Source: an uncultured Oscillospiraceae bacterium
GTDB taxonomy: Bacteria; Bacillota; Clostridia; Oscillospirales; Oscillospiraceae
Assembly: GCA_947631865.1 (NCBI GenBank)
Contig: CANRNF010000007.1
Span: 1 to 62,203 of the forward strand
Direction of reading: 5' to 3'
DNA: 62,203 bases
Position 1 is the stretch's first letter; every line of letters starts with the position of its first letter. The notes beneath the pieces are model-generated. The model ran no database searches. It was not told where the DNA came from and worked only from the letters and a program-made list of their open reading frames with translations. Below are positions 10,061 through 18,951 of the stretch, piece by piece. The translations under genes and the position numbers were made by a program.

Positions 10061-10336
10061 TTATAGCAGATACTTCACCGCCCACAAAAGGCCCACCCCG
10101 GGCACGCCCAGGATGGCGGACACGGGAAGCGTCAGGCCGTTCAGGCCCACGCCCAGGCCCGCCAGCGCCCCCAGCAGGTCCGCCGTGAACAACGCCGCGA
10201 GGCCCGACGCGGCGTGCAGCGCCGTCCGGCCCTTCCAGCTCTTCACCTGTCCCGCCAGGGCCCCGGCTCTCCAAATGAACACCAGCCCCACGCCCGCGCA
10301 CAGGGCCTTCAGCACATTGTCCGGTATGGGAATCAT
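10061..10336 (-). CDS. bofA: Pro-sigma-K processing inhibitor BofA family protein
   Basis: The 91-residue membrane protein has two to three hydrophobic segments and the BofA-family C-terminal signature NGLTLPVSAILGVPGVGLLW. In Bacillus, BofA restrains the SpoIVFB protease that activates sigma-K in the mother cell during sporulation. Its presence fits the dipicolinate synthase genes at 34 kb and suggests a spore former. The ATG at 10336 has a GGGGG-rich ribosome binding site; an ATG seven codons upstream has none. It lies alone, divergent from the topoisomerase operon, and ends close to the lysine-operon promoter. Confidence 0.87.
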   Translation of the reverse strand: MIPIPDNVLKALCAGVGLVFIWRAGALAGQVKSWKGRTALHAASGLAALFTADLLGALAGLGVGLNGLTLPVSAILGVPGVGLLWAVKYLL

Positions 10337-10455
10337 ACAGCGTGTCCCCCTTTCCATAAATTGTATTTGCCTTCCGCCGGATTTAGACGTATACTATCCC
10401 CAGAGAGAGAAACGCGTATCCATCTCGGGCGGGGGCTTCGGTCCCCGCCTTCTTC

Positions 10456-10483
10456 TTGCTTTTTTTCTTAAATATGGTATACT
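10456..10483 (+). promoter_or_regulatory. Promoter of topoisomerase operon
   Basis: TTGCTT (10456-10461) and TATACT (10478-10483) are 16 bases apart, inside the only AT-rich part of the gap. The transcript would carry a leader of about 180 bases before the first ATG at 10674. Confidence 0.6.
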
Positions 10484-10560
10484 GTGGTTATAATTGGTAG
10501 ATTATGTCCACTTAAACACCAGATGTAGGTATGCGTGAGCGAAGCCCGGTCAGGGCGAGC

Positions 10561-10650
10561 CGCGCGGCATTCCCGCGCGTCAAAGTCAAAAGCCGCAAAA
10601 CAACAGGCTTTTGACTTTCTGCCGCCGGGATTCACTCCTGGCGAGCAGTT
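10561..10650 (+). other. Three consecutive stem-loops in topoisomerase leader
   Basis: Stem 1 is CGCGCGG/CCGCGCG with a 5-base loop (10561-10579). Stem 2 is a perfect 13-bp helix, AAAGTCAAAAGCC with GGCTTTTGACTTT (10582-10618), with an 11-base loop. Stem 3 pairs CTGC-GCC with GGCGaGCAG (about 10619-10648). No T-run follows, so these are not ordinary terminators. They may be a repeat unit or a structured 5' leader; function is unknown. Confidence 0.65.
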
Positions 10651-10673
10651 CATATCATTGAAATGAGGAAACT

Positions 10674-12656
10674 ATGGCAAAGGCAAAGAAGGAAGAATAC
10701 GGCAACGAATCCATCAGCCAGCTGAAAGGCGCGGACCGGGTGCGCAAGCGCCCCAGCGTCATCTTCGGCTCCGACGGGCTGGAGGGCTGCGAGCACTCGG
10801 TGTTCGAGATACTGTCCAACTCCATCGACGAGGCCCGTGCGGGCTTCGGCGACATCATCACCGTCACCCGGTTCGAGGATAAGTCCATCCAGGTGGAGGA
10901 CTTCGGCCGGGGCTGTCCGGTGGACTACAACGCCGCCGAGGGGCGCTATAACTGGGAGCTGGTGTACTGCGAGCTGTACGCCGGCGGCAAATACGACAAC
11001 GACGAGGGCGAGAGCTACGAGTACTCCCTGGGCCTGAACGGCCTGGGCGCCTGCGCCACTCAGTACGCCTCCGAGTACATGGACGTGACCGTGTGGCGGG
11101 ACGGCAGCCGCTACGACCTGCACTTTGAAAAGGGCGAGATCGTGGGCGGTCTCAAGAAGTCCCCCATGGACCGGAAGAAGACCGGCACCACCCACCGGTG
11201 GAAGCCGGACCTTGATGTATTCACGGACAACGACATCCCCGAGGAGTGGTTCCGGGACACCCTCCGCCGCCAGGCGGTGGTGAACGCGGGGGTCACCTTC
11301 CGCCTGCGCATCCAGCACGGCAGCAAGTTCGAGACCACCGATTATCTCTACGACAACGGCATTTTGGACTACGTGGCGGAGACGGTGGGGGAAAACGGCC
11401 TCACCGCGCCGGTGTTCATCGAGGGGTCGCGCCGGGGCCGGGACCGGGAGGACATGGCCGACTACAAGGTGAAGCTCACCGCGGCCTTCTGCTTCTCCAA
11501 CCGGGTGAATCTGCTGGAATACTACCACAACTCCTCCTGGCTGGAGCACGGCGGCGCGCCGGACAAGGCGGCCCGCCTGGGCTTTGTCTACGCCATCGAC
11601 GCCTACATCAAGAAGATAGGCAAGTACCAGAAAAATGAGTCCAAGATCTCCTTCCAGGACGTGCAGGACTGCCTGGTGCTGGTGACCAACTGCTTCTCCA
11701 CCCAGACCAGCTACGCCAACCAGACGAAGAAGGCCATCACCAACCGCTTCATCCAGGAGGCCATGACCGATTTCTTCCGGGAGAAGCTGGAGATCTGGTG
11801 CATCGAGCACAAGGCCGAAGCGGACAAAATGGCCGAGCAGGTGCTCATCAACAAGCGCAGCCGGGAGCAGGCGGAGCGCCAGCGGCTCAATATGAAGAAA
11901 AAGCTCACCGGCTCCATGGATATCGTGAGCCGTGTGGAGAAGTTCGTGGACTGCCGCAGCCGGGACCCGGAGCGGCGGGAGCTGTACATCGTGGAGGGCG
12001 ACAGCGCCCTGGGTTCCTGCAAGATGGGCCGGGACGCGGAGTTCCAGGGCATCATGCCCGTGCGGGGCAAGATATTGAACTGCCTGAAGGCCGACTACGG
12101 CCGCATCTTCAAAAGCGACATCATCACGGACCTATTGAAGGTCCTGGGCTGCGGCGTGGAGGTGGAAAAGCACGGCAAGGAGCTGAATAACTTCGACCTT
12201 GGAAACCTCCGCTGGAACAAGGTGGTCATCTGCACCGACGCGGACGTGGACGGCTTCCAGATACGCACGCTCATCCTCACCATGCTCTGGCGGCTGACCC
12301 CCACCCTCATCAAAAAGGGATACGTGTACATCGCCGAGTCGCCCCTTTACGAGATCACCTGCCGGGAGAAGACCTGGTACGCCTACTCCGACGGAGAGAA
12401 GAACAAGATCGTGGAGGAGCTGGGCAAGGCCAAGTTCGCCGTCAACCGCTCCAAGGGTCTCGGCGAGAACTCGGCGGAGATGATGTGGCTCACCACCATG
12501 AACCCCGAGACCCGCCGCCTCATCCGGGTCATGCCCGAGGAGGCCCAGCGCACGGCCTATTATTTCGAGCTGTTCGAGGGCAACGACCTGGACGGCCGCA
12601 AGGAGCACATCGCCAAAGAGGGCTATAAATATCTGGAACTGGCGGACATCTCATAA
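10674..12656 (+). CDS. Divergent type IIA topoisomerase subunit B (GyrB/ParE-like)
   Basis: The 660-residue protein has the GHKL ATPase, transducer and TOPRIM domains of GyrB/ParE. The ATP site motifs are altered but present: VRKRPSVIFGSDGLEG, the Mg-binding Asn in EILSNSIDEA, and GRGCPVDY. TOPRIM reads EGDSALGSCKMGRDAEFQ and DADVDGFQIRTL instead of the usual EGDSAGGSAK and DADVDGxHI. It is therefore a clear paralogue rather than the housekeeping GyrB. Its partner subunit A is two genes downstream at 13736. The complex should pass DNA duplexes and may act as topoisomerase IV (decatenation). The start has a GAGG site and follows a long structured leader. Confidence 0.93.
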   Translation: MAKAKKEEYGNESISQLKGADRVRKRPSVIFGSDGLEGCEHSVFEILSNSIDEARAGFGDIITVTRFEDKSIQVEDFGRGCPVDYNAAEGRYNWELVYCELYAGGKYDNDEGESYEYSLGLNGLGACATQYASEYMDVTVWRDGSRYDLHFEKGEIVGGLKKSPMDRKKTGTTHRWKPDLDVFTDNDIPEEWFRDTLRRQAVVNAGVTFRLRIQHGSKFETTDYLYDNGILDYVAETVGENGLTAPVFIEGSRRGRDREDMADYKVKLTAAFCFSNRVNLLEYYHNSSWLEHGGAPDKAARLGFVYAIDAYIKKIGKYQKNESKISFQDVQDCLVLVTNCFSTQTSYANQTKKAITNRFIQEAMTDFFREKLEIWCIEHKAEADKMAEQVLINKRSREQAERQRLNMKKKLTGSMDIVSRVEKFVDCRSRDPERRELYIVEGDSALGSCKMGRDAEFQGIMPVRGKILNCLKADYGRIFKSDIITDLLKVLGCGVEVEKHGKELNNFDLGNLRWNKVVICTDADVDGFQIRTLILTMLWRLTPTLIKKGYVYIAESPLYEITCREKTWYAYSDGEKNKIVEELGKAKFAVNRSKGLGENSAEMMWLTTMNPETRRLIRVMPEEAQRTAYYFELFEGNDLDGRKEHIAKEGYKYLELADIS

Positions 12657-12669
12657 GGGAGGAGTATCC

Positions 12670-13713
12670 ATGAAAAAGCTCACGAGCATCCTTTTGGTCC
12701 TGGCTCTGGTCCTGACCGGGCCCGCGGCCCTGGCCGCGGAGGCGCCCCCGGAGCCGGAAAAAGCAAGCGCCCCCGCGCCGGACTTCGACGCCACGGTCAC
12801 GGACGCCTTCTCCTATGAGAGCGGCGACGGGCTCACGTTCCGCGTCCCCAAGATCGAGTACGGGGGCGAGGGCATCCAGGCGGTGAACGACGCCATCTGG
12901 GCGGACCTGTATGAAGACCAGCTCTACAGCGAGTACGGGGCCATGACCGCCATCGAAGAGGGCTGGTCCCCGGAGCCCTATCGCGTGAGCTATGAGTGGT
13001 CCCTGAACGGGGACGTGCTGAGCCTGCTCACCGTGAGCTCCTACAGCGGGGACTACGACGTCTATTCCGTGTACAACGTGTCCCTGTCCGCCGGGCGGCG
13101 GATAGCCGACCATGAGCTGCTGGACGTGCTGGGCATAGCGCCGGAGGATTTCTACGACTTGGCAGGGATGGCGCTGACCAACGCCTTTGAGGAGAGCAAC
13201 GCGCCCATGCCGGAGGATGAGTTCAAGGCCCAGCAGCGCCAGGCCAACAACGCCGAGGCCAACGTCCGGGCCGTCCGGCCCTACCTGGACGGCAGCGGGG
13301 ACCTGTGCGTGGTGGCCACGGTGTACGCCCTGGCCGGCGCCGGGCAGTACTACCGGCCTCTGACGATCCTGGAAAGCGGCGAACTCCCGGCGGTCATCAC
13401 CAGCGCGGGCCTGCCGGAGGAAGCCCCCGCGGACAGCCGTCTGGCATACTTTTTGGAGCGGTGCGACAGCGAAGCCCTCACCCGGACGGATCTTGACGGC
13501 TTCGACGCGCAGATGTGCCTCTATGCCCGCAACGGCATATACGCCCGCTCCGGCCGGAAGTTCCTGGACCAGGACCTGCAGCGCTTCTATGAGCAGTTCG
13601 ACTGGTACGACCCCGCCGTGGAGCCCGCCCAGTTCACCGATAGCATGCTCAACGGCTATCAGGTCAAAAATCTTGCCCTGGTCCTGGCCTACGAGGCGGA
13701 CATGGGATACTAA
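12670..13713 (+). CDS. Secreted protein of unknown function (possibly DUF3298/RsiV-like)
   Basis: The 347-residue protein has a clear signal peptide (MKKLTSILLVLALVLTGPAALA) and no later membrane segment or lipobox. It has an acidic extracellular region with a pattern such as TFRVPKIEYGGEGIQAVNDAIW and a repeated Tyr/Ser-rich beta pattern that resembles DUF3298/DUF4163 domains, which occur in anti-sigma factor RsiV and lysozyme-binding proteins. That assignment is tentative. It lies between the two topoisomerase subunit genes with gaps of only 13 and 22 bases, so it must be cotranscribed with them. A secreted protein in this place has no obvious mechanistic reason. Confidence 0.75.
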   Translation: MKKLTSILLVLALVLTGPAALAAEAPPEPEKASAPAPDFDATVTDAFSYESGDGLTFRVPKIEYGGEGIQAVNDAIWADLYEDQLYSEYGAMTAIEEGWSPEPYRVSYEWSLNGDVLSLLTVSSYSGDYDVYSVYNVSLSAGRRIADHELLDVLGIAPEDFYDLAGMALTNAFEESNAPMPEDEFKAQQRQANNAEANVRAVRPYLDGSGDLCVVATVYALAGAGQYYRPLTILESGELPAVITSAGLPEEAPADSRLAYFLERCDSEALTRTDLDGFDAQMCLYARNGIYARSGRKFLDQDLQRFYEQFDWYDPAVEPAQFTDSMLNGYQVKNLALVLAYEADMGY

Positions 13714-13735
13714 TTTAAAGGCAGCGTAAGAGAGA

Positions 13736-15976
13736 ATGGCGAAAAAACCGAAAGAACAAAAACCGGTCAAACGGGGCATGGACCCCAACGTGATGGGCCT
13801 CAGGGGCGAGGTCATCGACCAGCCCATCACCGACACCCTGGAGCTGAACTTCATGCCCTACGCCATGAGCGTCATCGTCTCCCGGGCCATCCCGGAGATA
13901 GACGGGTTCAAGCCCAGCCACCGGAAACTCCTCTATTGCATGTACAAGATGGGCCTTCTGAACGGCGCCCGGACCAAGAGCGCCAACATCGTGGGCCAGA
14001 CCATGCACTACAACCCCCACGGCGACGCGGCCATCTACGAGACGATGGTGCGCCTTACGAAGGACAACGAGGCGCTGAACGTGCCCTTCGTGGACTCAAA
14101 GGGCAACTTCGGCAAGGTCTACTCCCGGGACATGGCCTACGCCGCCAGCCGGTATACCGAGGCGAAGCTGGCCCCCATCTGCGCGGAGCTGTTCCGGGAC
14201 ATCGACAAGGACACGGTAGACTTCGTCCCCAACTACGATAACTCCACCACCGAGCCCAGCCTGCTGCCCACCACCTTCCCCAACGTGCTGGTGAGCGCCA
14301 ACCTGGGCATCGCCGTGGGCATGGCCAGCCAGATATGCGGCTTCAACCTGGCGGAGGTGTGCCAGACCACCATCGAGCTCATCCGAAACCCGGACCACGA
14401 GATCCTCTCCACCCTGCCCGCCCCCGACTTCCCCACCGGCGGCGAGATCGTCTACGACGCCGGCCAGATGGCGGAAATATACCGCACCGGCCGGGGCTCC
14501 TTCCCCGTCTGGGCCCGGTGGCGCTATGTGGAAAAAGAGCACATCATCGAGATATACGAGCTGCCCTACACCACCACCGCCGAGGCGGTGATGGACAAGT
14601 GCCGGGACCTGATCAAAGAGGGAAAGATCCGCGAGATCGCCGACATGCGGGACGAGACGGACCTGGGCGGCCTGAAGCTGGCCATAGACATCAAGCGAGG
14701 CACGGACCCGGAAAAGCTGATGGCGAAGCTCTTTAAGCTCACGCCTCTGCAGGACAATTACCCCTGCAACTTCAACATCCTCATCGCCGGGTCCCCCCAG
14801 GTGCTGGGCGTGGGGGACATCCTCACCGAGTGGGTGGCCTGGCGGACGGAGTGCGTCCGGCGGCGGGTGTGGTTCGACATGACCAAAAAGAAGGAGAAGC
14901 TCCACCTCTTAGAGGGCCTCAAAGCCATCCTTCTGGACATCGACAGGGCCATCCGCATCATCCGGGAGACGGAGTCCGAGGCCGAGGTGGTGCCCAATCT
15001 CATGATCGGCTTCGGCATCGACGAGGTCCAGGCGGATTTCGTGGCGGAGATCAAGCTGCGGAACATCAACCGGGAGTATATCTTAAAGCGCACCGAGGAG
15101 ACCGCCGCCCTGGCGGAGGAGATCAAGGACCTGGAGGACACCCTCTCCTCCAAGCGGCGCCTGCGCTCCATCATCGTGGACGAGCTCAAGGCCGTGCTCA
15201 AGAAGTACCCCTCCCCCCGGCGGACCGGCATCGTCTATGCCCGGGAGATCCAGGACCTGGATGAGGGGCCCGAGCCCGTGGATGACTACCCGGTGCACCT
15301 GTTCCTGTCCCGCCACGGGTACATGAAGAAGATCACCCCCCAGAGCCTTCGCATGAGCGGGGAGCAGAAGTACAAGGAGGACGACGGTCTGGGCTGGTAC
15401 TGGGAGACCACCAACGCCGCGGAGCTGCTGCTGTTCACCGACAGGCAGCAGGCCTACAAGGTCCGCCTGGCCGACTTCGCCGACGGCAAGGCCAGCACCC
15501 TGGGCGACTATCTGCCCGGGGCCCTGGGCTTCGACGAGGGGGAGAGCATGGCCGCCGCGGTGCTGTGCGGGGACTACTCCGGGACCATCCTGCTGTTCTT
15601 TGAAAACGGCAAGTGCGCCCGCCTGCCCCTTTCCGCCTACGCCACCAAGACCAACCGCCGCCGTCTCACCGGCGCCTACTCCGACAAGAGCCCCCTGGCG
15701 GCCCTGCTGCCCCTGGAGGGGGAGCAGGAGATCGCCGTCACCTCGGCGGAGGGCCGGTGTGTGGTGTTCTCCTCGGCGCTCCTGGCCCCCAAGACCAGCC
15801 GCACCACCCAAGGCGTACAGGTCATGACCGTGAAAAAGCATCCCCTGGTCAGCGCCCGGTTTTTGGCAGAGACCGCCATCAAGAACCAGTCCCGCTACCG
15901 GGTCCGCTCCATCCCCGCCGCCGGCGCGATGCTGACGGACGCGGACAGAGGCGAGGAACAGATGACATTGCTGTAA
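13736..15976 (+). CDS. Divergent type IIA topoisomerase subunit A (GyrA/ParC-like)
   Basis: The 746-residue protein is the DNA-cleaving subunit. It begins with the family pattern ELNFMPYAMSVIVSRAIPEIDG, followed by FKPSHRKLLYCMY and the catalytic tyrosine in AASRYTEAKLAP (about Y140). A C-terminal region of beta-propeller type follows (about 490-740). It is shorter than typical GyrA (over 800 residues) and I see no GyrA box, so it may relax or decatenate rather than supercoil DNA. It pairs with the subunit B at 10674. YitT follows after 9 bases, so the operon continues. Confidence 0.93.
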   Translation: MAKKPKEQKPVKRGMDPNVMGLRGEVIDQPITDTLELNFMPYAMSVIVSRAIPEIDGFKPSHRKLLYCMYKMGLLNGARTKSANIVGQTMHYNPHGDAAIYETMVRLTKDNEALNVPFVDSKGNFGKVYSRDMAYAASRYTEAKLAPICAELFRDIDKDTVDFVPNYDNSTTEPSLLPTTFPNVLVSANLGIAVGMASQICGFNLAEVCQTTIELIRNPDHEILSTLPAPDFPTGGEIVYDAGQMAEIYRTGRGSFPVWARWRYVEKEHIIEIYELPYTTTAEAVMDKCRDLIKEGKIREIADMRDETDLGGLKLAIDIKRGTDPEKLMAKLFKLTPLQDNYPCNFNILIAGSPQVLGVGDILTEWVAWRTECVRRRVWFDMTKKKEKLHLLEGLKAILLDIDRAIRIIRETESEAEVVPNLMIGFGIDEVQADFVAEIKLRNINREYILKRTEETAALAEEIKDLEDTLSSKRRLRSIIVDELKAVLKKYPSPRRTGIVYAREIQDLDEGPEPVDDYPVHLFLSRHGYMKKITPQSLRMSGEQKYKEDDGLGWYWETTNAAELLLFTDRQQAYKVRLADFADGKASTLGDYLPGALGFDEGESMAAAVLCGDYSGTILLFFENGKCARLPLSAYATKTNRRRLTGAYSDKSPLAALLPLEGEQEIAVTSAEGRCVVFSSALLAPKTSRTTQGVQVMTVKKHPLVSARFLAETAIKNQSRYRVRSIPAAGAMLTDADRGEEQMTLL

Positions 15977-15985
15977 GAGGCTGAC

Positions 15986-16858
15986 ATGGACAAAGTAAAG
16001 GCATTTCTCAAAACAGACGGCAAAGCCGTCGTCATCAATCTCATCGGCTGCGCCATCGCGGGCATGAGCTTCTCCTTCTTCACCTATCCCAATAACATCG
16101 TCTCCGGCGGGCTCACCGGCGTGTCCCAGATATTGAACCTGCTGCTGGGCCTGCCCGTGGGCGTGATGATCATCGTCATGAACATCCCCCTATTCGTGGT
16201 GGCCTGGAAGAAGTTCGGCATCCGGTTCATCGTCTACTCCCTCATCGGCACGGTCTTCTCCAGCGTGGCCATCGACCTTTTCAACGCACTGCACATCACG
16301 CTGACCCACGACATCCTGCTGGCGGCGGTGTACGGCGGGCTCCTGAAGGGCCTGGGCTACGGCCTCATCTTCGTGGCCGGCGGCACCAGCGGCGGCACGG
16401 ACATCCTGTCCCGGCTGCTGCGGCGGAAATACGGCTACATCCAGCTGGGCACCATCGGCCTGGTGCTGGACGCGGTGGTGGTCGTGGCCTTCGCGGTCAT
16501 CTTCAAGCGCTTCGACGCGGCCATGTACACCATCATCACCATGTTCGTGTCCAGCCGGGTGGTGAACCTGCTGCTGTACGGCACGGCCAATTCCAGCGTG
16601 TGCTACATCATCACCACCGCCCCCCGGGACATCGCCCAGGCCATCGGCGCGGCTCTGCACCGGGGCGCCACCCTCCTGAAGGGCGAGGGCGCCTACACCG
16701 GCGAGGAGCGGGACGTGGTGCTCTGCGCCGTGAAGCGCCACCAGATCCCACAGCTGAAGAAAATGGTGGGCGACATCGATCGGAACGCCTTCGTCATCGT
16801 CACCCAGTCCCACGAGGTGTTCGGCAAGAACTTTCAGGATATTATAAAGACTGATTAA
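15986..16858 (+). CDS. YitT family membrane protein (DUF161/DUF2179)
   Basis: The 290-residue protein has five to six membrane segments in the first 200 residues, with the family motifs FTYPNNIVSGGLTGVSQIL and VAGGTSGGTDILSRLLRRKY. A soluble C-terminal DUF2179 domain follows (about 215-285, RGATLLKGEGAYTGEERDVV). The molecular function of YitT proteins is not established. It is cotranscribed with the topoisomerase genes and with the LUD protein behind it (16-base gap with a GGAGG site). Confidence 0.95.
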   Translation: MDKVKAFLKTDGKAVVINLIGCAIAGMSFSFFTYPNNIVSGGLTGVSQILNLLLGLPVGVMIIVMNIPLFVVAWKKFGIRFIVYSLIGTVFSSVAIDLFNALHITLTHDILLAAVYGGLLKGLGYGLIFVAGGTSGGTDILSRLLRRKYGYIQLGTIGLVLDAVVVVAFAVIFKRFDAAMYTIITMFVSSRVVNLLLYGTANSSVCYIITTAPRDIAQAIGAALHRGATLLKGEGAYTGEERDVVLCAVKRHQIPQLKKMVGDIDRNAFVIVTQSHEVFGKNFQDIIKTD

Positions 16859-16874
16859 GGGAGGATATAAAATC

Positions 16875-17462
16875 ATGGCGGACATCATCGGCAATCTCAA
16901 AAAAAACGGCTTCACCGTCACCGAATTCGACACCAAGGAGGCCGCGGCAGACTATCTGGCGGACAGCATCCACGGCAAGACCGTGGGCATGGGCGGCAGC
17001 GCCACCTTGGGGGCCCTGGACATCTACGACAGGCTCCGGGCAGACAACACCGTCTACTGGCACTCTGTGGATAACGGCCCCGACGTGTGCGTCAACGGCA
17101 TCAACGCCCAGGTGTATCTCACCAGCGCCAACGCCATCTCGGAAGAGGGGTACATACTGAACATCGACGGCCGTGGCAACCGGCTGGCCGCCTCCTCCAT
17201 GAAAAAGGAGCGGGTCATCTTCGTCGTCGGCCAGAACAAGCTCTCCGGCCCCTTCCCCGAGGCGCTGGAGCGGGCCCGGAACGTGGCCGGTCCCCTGAAT
17301 GCCAAGCGGCTGGGCAAAAAGACCCCCTGCGCCGTGGACGGTGTCTGCCACGACTGCCACAGCCCCGACCGCATCTGCAACGCCCTGCTGGTCCTGTGGG
17401 GCAAGACCATGTGGTGCGACAGCATGGAGGTCGTCCTCATCCGCGAGGATCTGGGGTTCTGA
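16875..17462 (+). CDS. LUD domain protein (lactate-utilisation LutC-like)
   Basis: The 195-residue LUD-domain protein has the phosphate-binding-like GMGGSATLGALDIYDRL, the TSANAISEEGYILNIDGRGNR segment and the C-terminal cysteine-containing VDGVCHDCHSPDRICNALL. LutC-type proteins take part in L-lactate oxidation complexes with LutA/LutB, but these partners are absent here. Many stand-alone LUD proteins of anaerobes keep the Cys cluster, whose role is unknown. It is the last gene of the topoisomerase-yitT operon; a family C repeat begins three bases after its stop codon. Confidence 0.9.
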   Translation: MADIIGNLKKNGFTVTEFDTKEAAADYLADSIHGKTVGMGGSATLGALDIYDRLRADNTVYWHSVDNGPDVCVNGINAQVYLTSANAISEEGYILNIDGRGNRLAASSMKKERVIFVVGQNKLSGPFPEALERARNVAGPLNAKRLGKKTPCAVDGVCHDCHSPDRICNALLVLWGKTMWCDSMEVVLIREDLGF

Positions 17463-17464
17463 CC

Positions 17465-17566
17465 CGACGGCGCTCCAAGGAGGCAGCGTCCCTCGAACGA
17501 ACATTGTTGAGCGAAGCGAAACCGTTCGCGAGAGATGCTGTCGACGCAGGGAGCGCCTTTGCCGAG
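17465..17566. repeat. Family C palindromic repeat, copy 1
   Basis: This roughly 102-bp element is bounded by GGCGCTCC at one end and GGAGCGCC at the other. It contains AGGCAGCGTCCCTCGAACGA, then TTGAGCGAAGCGAAACCGTT, and ends in TGCTGTCGACGCAGGGAGCG. A copy at 47826 differs at only a few positions, and an interrupted inverted copy lies at 23844. Confidence 0.9.
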
Positions 17567-17662
17567 GTAGGCAAGTTTTAATCCCATTTTAATTTCCCTT
17601 CCATGCCCTTTTAAAAATACCGTGCTATGATACGGCCAGAATCAAGACAAGGAGGTATCGCC

Positions 17663-18211
17663 ATGGAACGGTATGAAATGGCGGAACTGCTGAGCCAGAA
17701 GGCGGGCGTCTCCCTGGAGGAGGCCCGTCAGGCTCTGGAAGAAAACGATTGGGACATGCTGGACGCCATGGTGGCCCTGGAGCGGGCCCACAAGACGGCG
17801 GACGGCGGCGTCCATGTGGAGACCGGCGGGGAGGAGGCCCCCGGCGTGAAGCCGGTGAAAAATACGGGCTCCGACGGCCCCGGCCTTTTCAGCAACGGCT
17901 TCGCGGCCCTCTGGGACTATGTGAAGAAGCTGTTCCGCATCCTGCTGGACAACGACTTCGTGGTCCTGCGCCACGACAAGCAGATCATGGCCTTCCCGGT
18001 GCTGGTGCTGGTGGTGCTGCTGTTCGCCAGCTTTGGGCTCATGCTGGTGGTGCTGCTGGCGGGGCTGTTCCTGGACTGCAGGTACCACTTCGCCGGGCGG
18101 CAGCTGGGCCAGGAGGGCGTCAACGCCGCCATGGACAAGGTAAGCGACCTGGCCGGGAACATCAAGCAGTCCATCCAGAACGCCGGCGAGGACAAGCATG
18201 ACGACCAATAA
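17663..18211 (+). CDS. UBA-like/DUF4342 domain membrane protein
   Basis: The 182-residue protein begins with a UBA-like three-helix module (about 1-42, LLSQKAGVSLEEARQALEEN), as seen in EF-Ts N-termini and DUF4342 proteins. A linker, an amphipathic region (about 80-105) and one or two membrane segments (about 108-140, VLVLVVLLFASFGLMLVVLL) follow, then a short charged tail. The start at 17663 has a GGAGGT site 6 bases upstream. The biological role of this domain combination is unknown. It is monocistronic, ending in a terminator just before the two-component system. Confidence 0.82.
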   Translation: MERYEMAELLSQKAGVSLEEARQALEENDWDMLDAMVALERAHKTADGGVHVETGGEEAPGVKPVKNTGSDGPGLFSNGFAALWDYVKKLFRILLDNDFVVLRHDKQIMAFPVLVLVVLLFASFGLMLVVLLAGLFLDCRYHFAGRQLGQEGVNAAMDKVSDLAGNIKQSIQNAGEDKHDDQ

Positions 18212-18215
18212 CATC

Positions 18216-18248
18216 ACAGGGGACGGGGTTTCCCGCCCCTGTTCTTTT
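18216..18248 (+). terminator. Intrinsic terminator
   Basis: ACAGGGG pairs with CCCCTGT around a GGG/CCC inner stem and is followed by TCTTTTT. It lies between the DUF4342 gene and the response regulator gene. Confidence 0.85.
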
Positions 18249-18264
18249 TCCGGGAGGTGAGCGT

Positions 18265-18951
18265 ATGGCGGCGAAAATACTGATCGTGGAGGATGAGTCG
18301 GGCATCGCCCGGTTTTTGGAGCTGGAGCTCACCCACGAGGGCTACGCCGTGGACAAGGCTGCCGACGGCCGGACGGGCCTGGCCATGGCTCTGGCGGGAC
18401 ACTACGATCTCATGCTCCTGGACGTGATGCTCCCCGGCCTCAATGGCTTGGAGGTGCTGCGCCGTCTCCGGGCGGAGTCGGCCATGCCCGTCATCCTGCT
18501 CACCGCCCGGGACGCGGTGATGGACAAGGTCAGCGGCCTCGACATGGGCGCCAACGACTACATCACCAAGCCCTTCTCCATCGAGGAGCTGTTGGCCCGC
18601 ATCCGGGCGGCCCTCCGGTCCGGCGGGCTGGAAAAACGGGAGGATAACGCCCTCTCCTGGGGCGCATTGGTCCTGGACCCAGCCCGGCACACCGTGGCCT
18701 ATGACGGGGAGCCCATCCGTCTGACCTACAAGGAATTTGCCCTCCTACAGACCCTTCTGGAGGCCCGGGACATCGTCCAGACCCGGGAGATGCTCCTGGA
18801 GAAGGTCTGGGGCTACGACTACGTGGGGGAGACCAACGTGGTGGACGTGTACATCCGCTATCTGCGGCAGAAGATCGACGACCCCTTCCATGTAAAGCTC
18901 ATCCACACCGTCCGGGGCATGGGCTACGTCATCAAGGGTGACGGGTCATGA
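18265..18951 (+). CDS. OmpR/PhoB-family response regulator
   Basis: The 228-residue protein has a receiver domain (acidic pocket E9/D10, phospho-acceptor D53 in LMLLDVMLPG, Lys in ITKPFS) and a C-terminal winged helix with RLTYKEFALLQTLLEAR and NVVDVYIRYLRQKID. It pairs with the histidine kinase whose ATG overlaps its stop codon by 4 bases. Targets cannot be read directly; the phospholipid operon begins 200 bases after the kinase and is an attractive candidate, given the palindrome in its promoter. The signal is unknown. Confidence 0.96.
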   Translation: MAAKILIVEDESGIARFLELELTHEGYAVDKAADGRTGLAMALAGHYDLMLLDVMLPGLNGLEVLRRLRAESAMPVILLTARDAVMDKVSGLDMGANDYITKPFSIEELLARIRAALRSGGLEKREDNALSWGALVLDPARHTVAYDGEPIRLTYKEFALLQTLLEARDIVQTREMLLEKVWGYDYVGETNVVDVYIRYLRQKIDDPFHVKLIHTVRGMGYVIKGDGS

